From positions 32,735,406 to 32,799,405 of the forward strand of contig NC_023756.2 of the NCBI RefSeq assembly GCF_000499845.2: a stretch of DNA of 64,000 bases. The letters run 5' to 3'. A program made the translations under genes and the position numbers. Position 1 is the stretch's first letter, and each line of letters opens with the position of its first letter. The DNA comes from Phaseolus vulgaris. Lineage: Eukaryota > Streptophyta > Magnoliopsida > Fabales > Fabaceae. Shown piece after piece: positions 1 through 10,222 of the stretch. The notes below the pieces were generated by a model. It was given only the letters and a program-made list of their open reading frames with translations. It was not told the DNA's origin and did no database searches.

Positions 1-726
1 GAGAATGTGAAGGCATCGCGCATCGAGCAGGCGAAGATGCATGAAGACCTGGTTGCTTCTCAGGCCAGCAATGAGGAGCTCAGCAAGGTCACGGAGGAGT
101 TGCGTCAAGCTCTTCAGGAGCAGAGAGGACGCACAGTTGTTGAAGAAGTTGCGCCGTCATCGCCGCCGCGCGTTTTCCCAATGTCGTTCGCGCAGGCGAT
201 CACGGACACGCCAATCCCTGCGAGCGTGGTACCTGTGAAACCTTCTTTCCTTGGCGTGGAGGATCCTGAAGCACATCTCACTACGTTCCACACGCAGATG
301 ATGCTGTCAGGAGGCTCAGATGCTGTCTATTGCAAGATGTTTGTGAGCACGCTCTAGGGAACAACGCTGGAATGGTTTGTTAGCTTGCCTACAGGTCACA
401 TAACCAATTTCCAACAGTTTTCGAAGCTTTTCGTCGAGCAGTATATTGTGAACAAGGCGCCACCTAGGGTGTCTTACGACCTGTTCGACGTGAGGCAGTA
501 CCAGGGAGAGTCCCTCAGGGACTATTTGAATCGCTTTGGGGCACAGATGGTCCGCTCGCCTGCTAAAGACGAGGAGATGTTGGTATACGCCTTCAAAATG
601 GGCGTGCTGCCGAGACCTTTCTGTGAGGCGCTGATTAGGGCCCACCCCGCCACGTTTGTTGAAGTTAGGCGACTTACGGTGGCCCACATCGCCGACTAGA
701 GTGAGGTCGCCGAGAAGAGAGGGAGC
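1..726 (+). pseudogene. gag: gag region of gypsy element 1, broken by two in-frame TAG codons
   Basis: Frame 1 reads as a retrotransposon gag (structural particle protein) from the window edge. It shows the plant gag core: 'VEDPEAHLTTFHTQMMLSGG', then 'FSKLFVEQYI' and 'GESLRDYLNRF'. Two in-frame stops break it, TAG at 355-357 and TAG at 697-699; the aligned gag of element 2 is open at both places, reading Ser after 'MSTL' and no stop after 'AHI'. The same frame continues without a shift into the long open frame at 727. Gag acts by packaging element RNA into cytoplasmic particles; this copy cannot make a full product. The true start lies left of the window. Confidence 0.85.
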
Positions 727-3700
727 GTGGCCCCTGCTAGGCCACGAGCCCAGACTAGAATCCATCCGCAGAGGGTGCTGGAAACGACGGCGGCTAAGAA
801 GGATCAGAGGACTCGCCATCCTTATGATCCAAAGAAAAACAAGGGAAGGGGCCCAGGGCGCCCTAGGGAGTTCAATTGCCCACCCAGGTACCAGTTTGTC
901 ATGGGATTGGCGTACCTGATCGCCATTCCCAACATAACTGCCAGGCTTAAAGCGCCTGAGAAAGTGGGCGACAAGGTGTTAGGACCAAAACCAAACGCCT
1001 GGTGTGAGTTCCACCAGAGTTTTGGTCACACCGTTGATTCGTGTTTGGCCCTGGGATACCAGCTCGACGACCTGGTCAAGAGCGGTTTCTTGAATGATTA
1101 CCTGCTGGACAAGAGGACGGGGGGTCCGTCAAGCTCTCAGCCGGCGAGTGGTGAGGGTCAGCAGCATGAGATGCCCACTCATGGCGAGATCCACACCATC
1201 GCTGGAGGTTTCTCGGGTGGTGGGTGCACTGCATCACAGCGAAAGAAGTATGCAAGGTCTGTGATGGCAGTGGATGTGTTTGAAGACCACTCGCCGGATG
1301 TGGACATTACATTCACAAAGGAGGATCTCAGGGACGTTGTGCCTCACGACAACGATCCCATAGTCGTCTCGCTAGTCACGGCGGGAAGGAAGGTCCATCG
1401 GGTACTGGTGGACCAGGGAAGCTCGGCAGATGTGATGTTCTGGCCGACTTTCACCAAGTTGCAATTACCCCTTGACCAGCTAAGGCCCTATGGAGGGTGC
1501 TTGTATGGGTTCGCTGACGATCAGGTGGAGGTCAGGGGGTACATTGAGCTGAGAACAACGTTCACGGATGAGGTGGCCTCGAGGACGGAGAAGATCAAGT
1601 ACCTCGTTGTGAACGCCCCCTCAGCGTATAACATTCTGTTGGGAAGACCAATTCTCAACAGAGTAGGAGCTATGCCCTCGACCAGGCACATGAAGGTTAA
1701 GTTGCCCTCAATGGAGGGGGTGGTGATCACCATCAGATCTGACCAGAAGGAGGCGAAGAAGTGCTATGAAAATAGCCTCAAGAATAAAAGGTCAGTAAGT
1801 TACATCACCACGACGCCGCCTCCCGGTGTGAAGCCCAGGCCAACAGAGTGGCGAGTTGTTGATGCGGCGATGGAAGTGGCCGCCGGAGGCGATGTCACCA
1901 TGATAGATGCTGAGGTTGAGGAAAAGAGCGTCGGACGGGAAGAGGAAGCGAGAAATCGCCCAGAGGAAGTGAGGGAGTCGGGAATCGCCAGGGCGGTGAT
2001 CGCCAGGGAAACCAGACCTAAACCCGTCGAGGAGTGGCTCGAGAGGGAGATCGGGGGCAAGGTCTTCAAGTTGGGAAGATCCTTGGAGGGTGAGCTCCAA
2101 GACCAGATCGCCAAGGTGATAGAACGGCATCTGGATGCTTTTGCATGGTCTGCTTCAGACATGCCGGGGATTGACCCCGACTTCTTGTGTCACCATTTGG
2201 CAATGGACACACAGGTCAGGCCAGTGCGACAGAGAAGAAGGAAGTTTAATGAGGAGAGGAGACAGGCGATTAGGGATGAAACACAGAAGCTCCTCACCGC
2301 AGGCCATATCAGGGAAGTCCAGTACCCTGAATGGTTGGCTAATGTCGTACTGGTGAAGAAGAGCAACGGGAAGTGGCGCATGTGCGTCGACTTCACAGAC
2401 CTGAACAAGGCTTGTCCAAAGGATTCATACCTTTTGCCAAGCATAGATGCCCTGGTCGACAGTGCAGCAGGGTGCAAGTTGCTGAGTTTTCTGGACGCCT
2501 TCTCGGGGTATAATCAGATAAAGATGCATCCTATGGATGAAGAGAAAACTGCTTTCATGACTGAGAGATCGTTCTACTGTTACAAGGTGATGCCCTTCGG
2601 GTTGAAGAATGCGGGGGCCACGTACCAAAGGCAGATGGATAAGGTACTTGCACCGATGCTGGGAAGGAATGTGCAAGCGTATGTAGATGATATGGTCGTG
2701 ACCTCGCTAGAGAAAAGCAAGCACGTCTCTGATCTGGAGGAGCTGTTTACCACGATTGCCAAGTTCAGATTAAAGCTAAACCCCGAGAAGTGCATTTTTG
2801 GCGTGGAGGCGGGGAAGTTCTTAGGTTTCCTCTTAACTGAAAGGGGAATAGAGGCAAATCTTGATAAGTGTGCTGCCATCTTGGCGATGAGGAGCCCGAC
2901 TACCGTGAAGGAGGTGCAGCAGCTTACAGGTCGGATGACCGCCCTGTTTCGTTTCGTATCAGCTAGTGGAGAGAAAGGCCATCCGTACTTCCAATGCTTA
3001 AGGCGAAACAACAAGTTTGTCTGGTCGAAGGAATGCGAAGAAGCCTTCGTGAAGCTCAAAGAATACCCGGCGAGCCCGCCGGTTTTGTGCAAACCTGTGG
3101 TGGGAACCCCTCTCAGGTTGTATTTTGCTGTAACTGAGAGGGCGGTGAGTGCGGTGCTCGCCCAAGATCAAGATCAGGCCCAGAAGCCTATTTATTTCGT
3201 CAGCAAAGTGTTGCAAGGACCGGAGATAAGGTATCGGGCCTTGGAGAAAGCTGCACTGGCTGTAGTATTTTCGGCGAGGAGGTTGCGCCACTATTTTCAC
3301 AGTTTTACAGTGCTGGTGATGACCGACTTGCCCATCCAGAAAGTCCTGAAGAAGCCTGATGTAGCCGGGAGAATGGTGAAGTGGGCGGTGGAGCTGTCGG
3401 AGTTCGACATCAAATACGAGCCTCGAGGACCGATCAAGGGGCAGATCTTCGCTGATTTTGTGGTCGAGCTCTCGTCAGAAGCGGCACGAGTTGAAGGGGA
3501 CGATTTTCGTTGGGTGCTTTCGGTGGACGGATCGTCTAACCAGCAGGGTAGCGGTCCTGGAGTCATTCTGGAAGGACCCAACGGCGTGCTGATAGAACAA
3601 TCCTTGAGATTTGCTTTTAAAGCCAGCAACAATCAAGCAGAATATGAGGCGTTGATCGCCGGAATCTTGTTGGCTAAGGAGATGGGGGCTAGGGTGTTGA

Positions 3701-3873
3701 TGGCCAAGAGTGACTCATTGCTAGTCACTGGACAAGTAACAGGCAAGTTCCAGGCCAAGGATCCGCAAATGGCGGCTTACTTGGAGTATGTGCAGGAGTT
3801 GAAGGGCTCCTTTGCCTCGTTCGAAGAGTTGTGCATGTGCCCAGAGAGCAGAATGCTCGAGCAGACTTGCTAG
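727..3873 (+). pseudogene. pol: gag C-terminus, protease, reverse transcriptase, RNase H and archaeal-type RNase H (gypsy element 1)
   Basis: A 1048-codon open stretch of the element 1 polyprotein, in frame with the gag upstream; the first codon GTG is not a real start. A Cys/His knuckle-like 'CEFHQSFGHTVDSC' ends gag. A retropepsin-like protease follows with active Asp in 'VLVDQGSSADV' (D about residue 229). Reverse transcriptase spans about residues 505-750, with 'MPFGLKNAGATYQR' and catalytic YVDD at 2680-2691 (residue 652). The usual gypsy RNase H follows (about 790-915). A second RNase H of archaeal type has 'VDGSSNQQGSG' (Asp about 934) and 'NQAEYEAL' (Glu about 972). The frame is lost near 3829 by one missing base compared with element 2; integrase continues in another frame. 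Confidence 0.9.
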
Positions 3874-5300
3874 CCAAGCTCGCCAGTTCGGGCAAAGGGG
3901 GTAGGCAGAGGACAGTTATCCATGAAACTCTGAAGACGCCTAGAGCGTTTGTGGCAGACCACCTGGTTCTTCAGATAAGCAAGTCGACGGAAAAAGCAGC
4001 GAGGAGTCACAGGTCCTTGACCCAGGAGACCTTGAGATCGCCGAGAATAAGAGCATGTCGGGGGGAGAGGGTGAACATGACGCAGGTCTGCGCTACGCAT
4101 GTGCCAGACACATGGATAACACAGTACCAGCGCTGCCTGGCAGACGGCCTTCTCCCGCTGGATCCGACGGAGGCTAGGAAGATAAAGAAGAACTCCAGCA
4201 AGTTCACCATGATCGATGGCGAGCTGTATAGGTTTGGGTTTACACACCCACTCCTAGAATGTGTGCACGGAGAAAAATGCACTAGAATTATGGCGGAGCT
4301 CCATGAAGGTATATGTGGGAGTCACGTCGGGGGTCGGGCTCTGGCTGCAAGAACTCTCCGTGCAGGTTATTACTGGCCAACGATGAGGGTGGACTGCAAG
4401 AAGTATGCACAGTGTTGCAAGAAATGTCAGCATCACGCCGATTGGCACAAGGCACCTCTAGAAGAGCTGAAGTCGATTTACAGCCCTTGGCCATTTCATA
4501 CTTGGGGAATTGACATTCTGGGACCTTTCCCATTGGCGGTCAGGCAGATGAAGTACTTGGTGGTGGCGATTGAATATTTCACCAAGTAGATCGAGAGCTT
4601 TGTATGGAAGAACATCGTGTGCCGGTTTGGTGTGCCTAAGCGCCTGGTGTCGGACAATGGGACTCAGTTTGCAAGTCACCTACTGAAGAAGTTGTGTGAA
4701 GAGGTGGGAATACAACAGGTGTTTGCATCCGTCGAGCACCCATAGACAAATGGCCAAGTAGAGTCTGCCAATCGGGTGTTGCTGAGAGGTTTGAAGAGAA
4801 GGCTAGAGAAAGCTAAGGGATCGTGGGCTGAAGAGGTACCCCGCATAGTTTGGGCGTACCATACCACCGAGCAGTCAGGAACCCACGAAACCCCATTTAG
4901 CTTGGTCTATGGATGTGATGCAATGATTCCAGTTGAAATCCAGGAGAGCTCGCCGAGATTCCAGAACTTTGTGGCGGAAGACTCAAACGAAGAAAGAAGG
5001 TTGAATCTGGACTTACTGGATGAGGTTAGGGAGGAGGCGAGAGTAAAAGCCGAGGCAGTGAAAAGGAGGATTGAGCGAAGGTATAACTCGAAGGTGATGC
5101 CAAGGCAGTTTAGAGAGGGCGACTTGGTGATGAGCAAGGTCCATCAGTACGAGATGGAGAACAAGTTATCGCCTAAGTGGACATGACCGTTCAGAATAAC
5201 CGAGGTGCTCGGGAACGGCGCCTACCGCTTAGAGACGTTAGAAGGAGGGGCGATTCCTCGCACCTGGAACGCCACACACCTCAAGTTATATTACAGTTAA
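3831..5300 (+). pseudogene. int: integrase region of gypsy element 1, with stops and a deletion
   Basis: Continues the polyprotein after a one-base frameshift near 3829. It first finishes the second RNase H ('HVPREQNARADLLAKLA'), then enters integrase with an HHCC zinc-binding region ('LHEGICGSH' to 'CCKKCQ') and catalytic D, D, E at 4512 ('WGIDILGPF'), 4653 ('SDNGTQF') and 4761 ('NGQVES'). The first two Asp are 47 codons apart against 60 in element 2, so 39 bp have been deleted. In-frame stops lie at 4587-4589 (TAG), 4743-4745 (TAG) and 5184-5186 (TGA); the natural TAA is at 5298-5300. The C-terminal part resembles element 2 to the end ('RTWNATHLKLYYS'). Inactive. Confidence 0.88.
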
Positions 5301-5344
5301 AGCTTTGTAACTAAAAACGAACATAAAGAGATTTACAAGCTTTA

Positions 5345-5420
5345 TGTTAAAACAGTTTGAAGGGGACACTCTTTTTTCCCTAAGGAGGGTTTTTAATGAG
5401 GCCACCCAATAAAGAAGAGT
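5345..5420 (+). other. non-coding block conserved between the two gypsy elements, just after pol
   Basis: About 60 bases after the pol stop there is a T-run followed by 'CCCTAAGGAGGGTTTTTAAT' and 'GAGGCCACC'. Element 2 has an equivalent block in the same place (about 37011-37060). The surrounding non-coding DNA is otherwise poorly alike, which suggests constraint; its role is not known to me. Confidence 0.5.
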
Positions 5421-5451
5421 TTTCAAAGTTATGCTGCATGCTTTCTAGTTT

Positions 5452-5691
5452 CAAGTTTTAAAGTCCCCATCGTTTTTCGGCGATTGGCGGCATCAGTTTA
5501 AAGTTTTAAAGTCCCCATCGTTTTTCGGCGATTGGCGGCATCAGTGAAAAGTTTTAAAGTCCCCATCGTCTTTCGACGATTGGCGGCACCAGTTAAAAGT
5601 TTTTAAAGTCCCATCGCCTTTCGGCGATCGGCGGCAGTAGTTAAAGTTTTAAAGTCCTCATCGTCTTTCGGCGATCGGAGGCACCAGTGAT
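5452..5691 (+). repeat. 48-bp tandem repeat, five copies
   Basis: Five head-to-tail copies of a 48-bp unit that opens 'AAAGTTTTAAAGTCC' and contains 'TTTCGGCGATTGGCGGCA'. Later copies differ at a few bases. It lies in the untranslated region downstream of element 1 integrase. Confidence 0.9.
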
Positions 5692-5734
5692 GATTAAAGA
5701 CCTCAACGCTCTCGTGCGTCTTGAGGCAGAAAGA

Positions 5735-6060
5735 GAAAAAGACCTCCTCGACTTTGAGCGAGTGCAGGCGAGAAAGAGAAAAAGACCTCCTCGCCTTTGA
5801 GCGAGTGCAGGCGAGAAAGAGAAAAAGACCTCCTCGACTTTGAGCGAGTGCAGGCGAGAAAGAGATAAAGTCCTCCTCGACTTTGAGCGAGTGCAGGCAA
5901 GATAAAGTCCTTCTCACCTCAGAGTGAGTTCAGGCCAAAGAAAGTCCTTCTCACGTCAGAGTGAGTTCAGGCAAGATGAAGTCCTCCTCGCCCTTGAGCG
6001 AGCGCAGGCGAGAATAGAAGAAGTCCTCCTCGCCTTTGAGCGAGTGCAGGCGAGAACAGA
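5735..6060 (+). repeat. 43-bp tandem repeat, degenerate to the right
   Basis: The unit contains 'GACCTCCTCG', then 'CTTTGAGCGAGTGCAGGCGA'. Three near-exact copies begin at 5741, 5784 and 5827 (exact 43-bp period); decayed relatives continue to about 6060 and again near 6150-6200. Open frames on the minus strand here only translate the repeat. Confidence 0.85.
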
Positions 6061-7081
6061 TTGAAAGACCTCTCTGCACAAGCAGATAGAGGCAAGGTTA
6101 AAAGTTCTCAGTGCATCCAGGGGGAGGAGATGTACGCCCTGGGCAAGTTGAGGCACCAGAAAAAGTCCTTCTCACCTTAGAGTGAGTTCAGGCAAGATGA
6201 ACTGAAAAGCCAGGGGTGTTCATGACCTTAAACGGTGGGGAAGGAAGGAAAACGCCTTTCCTCCTTTAAGTGAAACATCAATATTGGCTTAGTAAGACCA
6301 GAGAAAGCTTCCACGCTTGTAGGCGGTGTGAAGACAGATAAAACCCTTCTCGTCTTGAACGAGTTTAGGTGTGGCGTGAAGGGTGAAAGAAGTTAAAGGA
6401 TAGCTAAGGTAGGTTCAAAGAGAACACCTCACTATCCAGCTCGTTGTTCTGAAACTCAGGGAGGTAGAGAAGGGTCCGAAAGGCGCCTCTACCCCCCAGA
6501 TGAGGGAACAATGGTCAAGTGATGAAGGCAAAGAAAGTTCACATCGCCAGAATCCTACGGCGATCAGAAGAAATCCAGGCAATGACGGGAGTAAAGGCTA
6601 ACTTTGCCGGGCAGATCAGGTAAACTGTATTGTGATACCAGTTTAAGTTAAAACCTGCTGCCTAGTAAGTAGCTTATGTTGAGGTTTATTGCCTTAAGTT
6701 TGCAAGTTGTATTAAATGTCATCGTTTGAGAGTTAATAGTTGCTTAAGTTTTACTTTGAGTTAACAGTTTGATAAATTGTTATAAGATTAACAGTTTGTT
6801 CAAGTTCAAAGCAGTGAGTAAACGGTTAAGCCCGGGGAATCGCTGAGTTAATTTGTTTAAGCAAGTTTCACCGGTTATATTGACTAACCACACAGCGATT
6901 AAGAAGTATTCAAAGAGAAGTATTAGAAAACAACTGTTCAACGTTGAAAGTTATACAAAAGTGGCTATTCAAGTTTGAACACGAATGAGATCAAGTATAT
7001 AAGCAGAAGAAATTACATATAAAGTTTTTGCAAACAAAAATAAGCGCCAAGTTTCAAAAACAAGGTGATGGATGAAGGCAG
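6061..7081. other. untranslated 3' region of gypsy element 1
   Basis: About 1 kb between the tandem repeats and the end of the antisense gene. It holds a few diverged repeat units and purine-rich DNA. I see no coding frame with protein-like composition. Confidence 0.6.
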
Positions 7082-8444
7082 CTAGTCTTCAGAGGGCACG
7101 ATCTTCCCATCCACCACCTCGTTGCAGATTGATACCATGGAGAGGTCGAGCTCGGGGTATTGGCATGAGACTTGCTCCAAAGCGGCATCGAACCCGGCGG
7201 CAAGGACTTGGGCGGAGCTTTGCTCGAGCTCTTGTGCTTGTTTCTTCAGCTCGTCGGTTTGTTTCTTCAGCTCTTCGGTTTCTTCACGAGCCCGAGCAAG
7301 TTCTTCAGTAGCCTGTTTGCCCTCGTCTCGAGCCTGAGCCAACTCTGCAGCAATCTTCGTGGCTTCCTCTCGAGCTGCAGCGAGCTCAGCAATGGCATCA
7401 TCCCTCTCCTTTTCAACCTTCCCAAGGAGCACCTCTCGATCTGCTGACCTTTTTTCAAGGTTTTCCACCTTGGTCGCATCTGCTTTCATTGCAGCCTCCA
7501 AGTTTACCACCTTGAGCCTGTAAGGGACCAGTTTGCTCTCCAACTCGATCTTCTCTTGAGCTTGGAGGTGCAGTTTTTGGCGCAATGCTCGATCTCCGCC
7601 ATCATCAGGTTGCAAGAAAGCTTTTCCGCCTCCATCCTTATCAGGCGGTTCGACTCCTTCAGCGCGGAATTCTCATCTTGGAGCTTCTTGTTGGAGTCCT
7701 TCACAGCCTTCGATACAATTGAGGGGAGATCCTCCGCCATCATCTTCAGCTTGGCTGTGAAGGGCCCCAAGATCTCTTCGATGGAGGGTGGGAGGCTTGA
7801 GGTTGCTGGTGGAGGTGCTGGAGGAGCTTGGTGCTGACTTTCACCACCACCCTCTTGAGTTTGAAGGGCAAAGGGGGCTTCTTGACGTGGTGGTGAAGTC
7901 GGAGACTCTGTTATCAAAATCGGCGAGTTATGACCACCCTCATCTCCTTCTGGTGCGGCCCCAACAATAGAAGTGGTTGAAGGAGGACCCTTTCCAACAA
8001 ATACGAATGGCGTGGAGGCGCTTGGAGGGTTCTCTATGAAGTTTGGGTCGCTGCTCTCGACCACTGGGGGTGCGACGGCTAAGGGCGTCGCTTGGACTGG
8101 TGGTAGTAGAGCTGGAGGTGAGGGTGGTGTTGGTGCTTGGATTGCAGGTGGTGAAGAGGGGGCCACCCTTGTCCTCTTGGTAACGAGGCCATCCTCGGTG
8201 GTTTCTTCATCTTCTTCTTCTTGTACCACTTGAGGAGTTTTCCTCTTGGGTTTCCTCAGGACTAGCTTCTTTCTTTGTGGGACGGGTAGTGCCCCCGAAG
8301 GAGTTGGACCTTGAGGAGGAGTCTTGCCTTCAGCAACGGCGATCTCCACAACCGAGTTGGGCACGATTTGGGAGCCCGCCGCCAGCTTGTGAGATCGGGC
8401 GATCGCCCTCAGTTCAGCCAGTTTACCTTTTCCCAACATATTAT
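7082..8444 (-). pseudogene. antisense gene of gypsy element 1, last coding exon (coiled-coil half), frameshifted
   Basis: Minus-strand exon following the predicted intron 8445-8644. The acceptor reads 'CCTCATGCAG' and the joined frame gives 'HIDNMLGKGKLAELRAIARS'. A Pro/Ser-rich region follows, then a long heptad-like helix rich in Glu, Lys, Ala and Gln ('LAAAREEATKIAAELAQARD'), and a conserved tail ending 'NEVVDGKIV'. The exon is 1363 bp where 3n+2 is expected, and the frame changes near 7580, so one base has been lost. Element 2 keeps the equivalent exon open and shares the tail ('FEVVDGKIV'). Function unknown; a coiled-coil protein-interaction role is only an inference. The stop is TAG at 7082-7084. 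Confidence 0.7.
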
Positions 8445-8644
8445 CTGCATGAGGTAAAGAACGGATGAGCAATCAAAACAGAAGCAGATAATACAAGCAT
8501 ATTTATGCAGAGACAACATAAGCAATACATAGATGGAAAGATCAGAGTCAACACAGAGTAATAGAATGCCAAAGTAAAGCGGGGAAGACGCTAAGTTAAG
8601 TATTAACTCGAAGGGAAGGACTTGGCGTGGAGGTAGGAGCTAAC
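8445..8644 (-). other. predicted phase-1 intron in the antisense gene of element 1
   Basis: Two hundred bases with GT at 8644-8643 and AG at 8446-8445. Removing it joins the domain exon to the coiled-coil exon in frame. The intron in element 2 (39014-39137) sits at the same codon and phase. Confidence 0.7.
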
Positions 8645-9623
8645 CTATGTGTATTTCGAGTTGGCTTTCGAAGAACTCGAAGGAGATGATTGAGGCGCTG
8701 GGAAAGGTGACGTTAGTAGCAGCCACACTCTTCCAGAAGAGGCAAAGATCTTTATCCAGCTCGCCCATGTTGTCGGGACTTCGTGGCCTCCTGAAGCTTT
8801 CTTTAGAGTCTTTGTTCCCCTTGTATACCCAGTACAGGGGGAAGCCGTCGAGCAGTGAGGGGTCTTGCTCGTTTGGGCGCACCTTGGCGAACTTTCCTTT
8901 CCAATCTTTGTAAGATTGCTGGAAGATCGAGAGGATTGACCTCCCAGCAATCCCGTTTAAGCTAATCCAGAGGCGATCTCCGGGATTCTTAGCCTCAAAC
9001 AGGAAAAGAAAGACATCTACTGAAGCCGGCAGCCCCAGGTGTGCGCAGATGATTTGGAACGCCCTTATAAACGCCCAGCTGTTGGGATGAAGCTGGGCGG
9101 GGGCGATATCGAGCTCGGTTAGCAGCTCTCTCTCGAAGCGAGTAAAGGGAAGCCTAAGCTTCACTTTCTTGAAGAAGGTGGCGTAGATAAAGCAGAACAA
9201 CTTGCCGTTGTTCCCTTTATCATCCGCGCAAATCGGTTCAGTCGGGAAGCAGGGCAGCACGGTCATTTTGCTGTCGTGCTCCTTGTGGAATGAGAGGTCG
9301 GATTGGTCCCCTTTCCTTAGTCGGTGCACGCCCAACTCCGTGTTTATTGAAGAAGTCTCTTTTAGCAAAGTTGGGGTGGCCCAAGGGTAGAGCTCCTTGT
9401 AGTCTTGTGGGGGAAGGGAGGCTCCTCCGGCGACTGGTGGAGTTGCCTGAGTGGGAATGGCGTGAGAAGAGGTAGGCCTCTCAGCCTGGTTAGAAGGAGC
9501 ACCAGATGCTCGTGGTGGGTTACGCGCTGGTGGAGGATTTGCTCCAGGAGCAACCCTACGCGCTTGGGGTGGAGGGTTTCGCGACGAAGGAGGAGGGTTC
9601 GCGGTGGACTTCGTGTGAGCCAT
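8645..9623 (-). CDS. antisense gene of gypsy element 1, first coding exon ('putative gypsy type transposon' domain)
   Basis: Open from ATG at 9623 for 326 codons plus one base. The first 75 residues are basic and Pro/Ala-rich ('MAHTKSTANPPPSSRNPPP'). A globular domain of about 200 residues follows with 'ELLTELDIAPAQLHPNSWAF', 'FLFEAKNPGD' and 'QQSYKDWKGKF', which I recognise as the PF04195-type domain, of unknown biochemical role. The exon ends at a GT donor (8644-8643) after phase 1, joining exon 8444-7082. A leader intron is predicted at 9632-9872: donor 'AAAAAG/GTACCC', acceptor 'CCCTTGCAG' 8 bases upstream of the ATG. Element 2 has the same structure. The gene is antisense to the element, so it needs its own promoter, perhaps between here and the 3' LTR. 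Confidence 0.75.
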
Positions 9624-9631
9624 CGCAGGAA

Positions 9632-9872
9632 CTGCAAGGGAAAAAGAAAAGGGATGAAACGAAGCTAACAGAGAACGACTCGATTGGGGACGAAGAAGAC
9701 AGAGCGAACGAATAAGGGTTCGCTGAGATAAACGTTATGAAGAACGAAGCCCTAAGTTACGAGAGAAGGAGGAAAGGAAAAAACAGCCCACAACGTATGC
9801 TCCAGACAGATAATGAATGATGCGAATCGGTTAAAATGCAGCAAATATCAACAGAAGAAGTAAAAGGGGTAC
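9632..9872 (-). other. predicted 5'-leader intron of the antisense gene of element 1
   Basis: The minus strand shows donor 'AAAAAG/GTACCC' at 9872-9871 and a pyrimidine-rich acceptor ending 'CCCTTGCAG' at 9632, just upstream of the ATG at 9623. Element 2 has 'AAAG/GTACCC' and an acceptor ending 'CCATTGTAG' at matching places. Confidence 0.6.
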
Positions 9873-10206
9873 CTTTTTGTGATCGGATGAGCGTTGAAGA
9901 GAGTTGGAGATTGAGAGAGTTGAGAAGCTTTGTGGGTTGCAGAGGAAACGCTTAAAACGCTTGAGAGTGAAGGAAGATGATGGAACAGTGAAAGCGCAAA
10001 GGGTTTAAGGGTTTTTCGAACGTTTTCGGAAGCGCAAACGACAGCTGAAGACGACCGTTGATGAAGCCACGTGTCGAGTGATGGAAAAAGAGGTTGGTGG
10101 AGCGTCAGAAAAGCAGAGGGTACGGACGTACGGAAATCCGTACTAGCGCCACATAGGTCGACGATGACGTGACCTTTTAGTCTTTTCGCTGGTCAAGTCT
10201 CAGCTT

Positions 10207-10218
10207 AAGACTGGGGGG
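10207..10218 (+). other. polypurine tract of gypsy element 1
   Basis: 'AAGACTGGGGGG' ends four bases before the 3' LTR start at 10223. Element 2 has 'AGACTGGGGGG' with the same spacing ('CTTG' then the LTR). It primes plus-strand DNA synthesis. Confidence 0.8.
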
Positions 10219-10222
10219 CTTG

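Noticed and set aside
2580..3092. Open frames antisense to pol (for example 2580-3092, 1800-2162, 34912-35418 on the minus strand)
   Set aside because: They are shadows of conserved reverse transcriptase and RNase H codons; no independent family resemblance, unlike the antisense gene further downstream.
5603..6156. Minus-strand frames of 65-104 codons
   Set aside because: They only translate the 43- and 48-bp tandem repeats and have a repetitive, membrane-like composition by chance.
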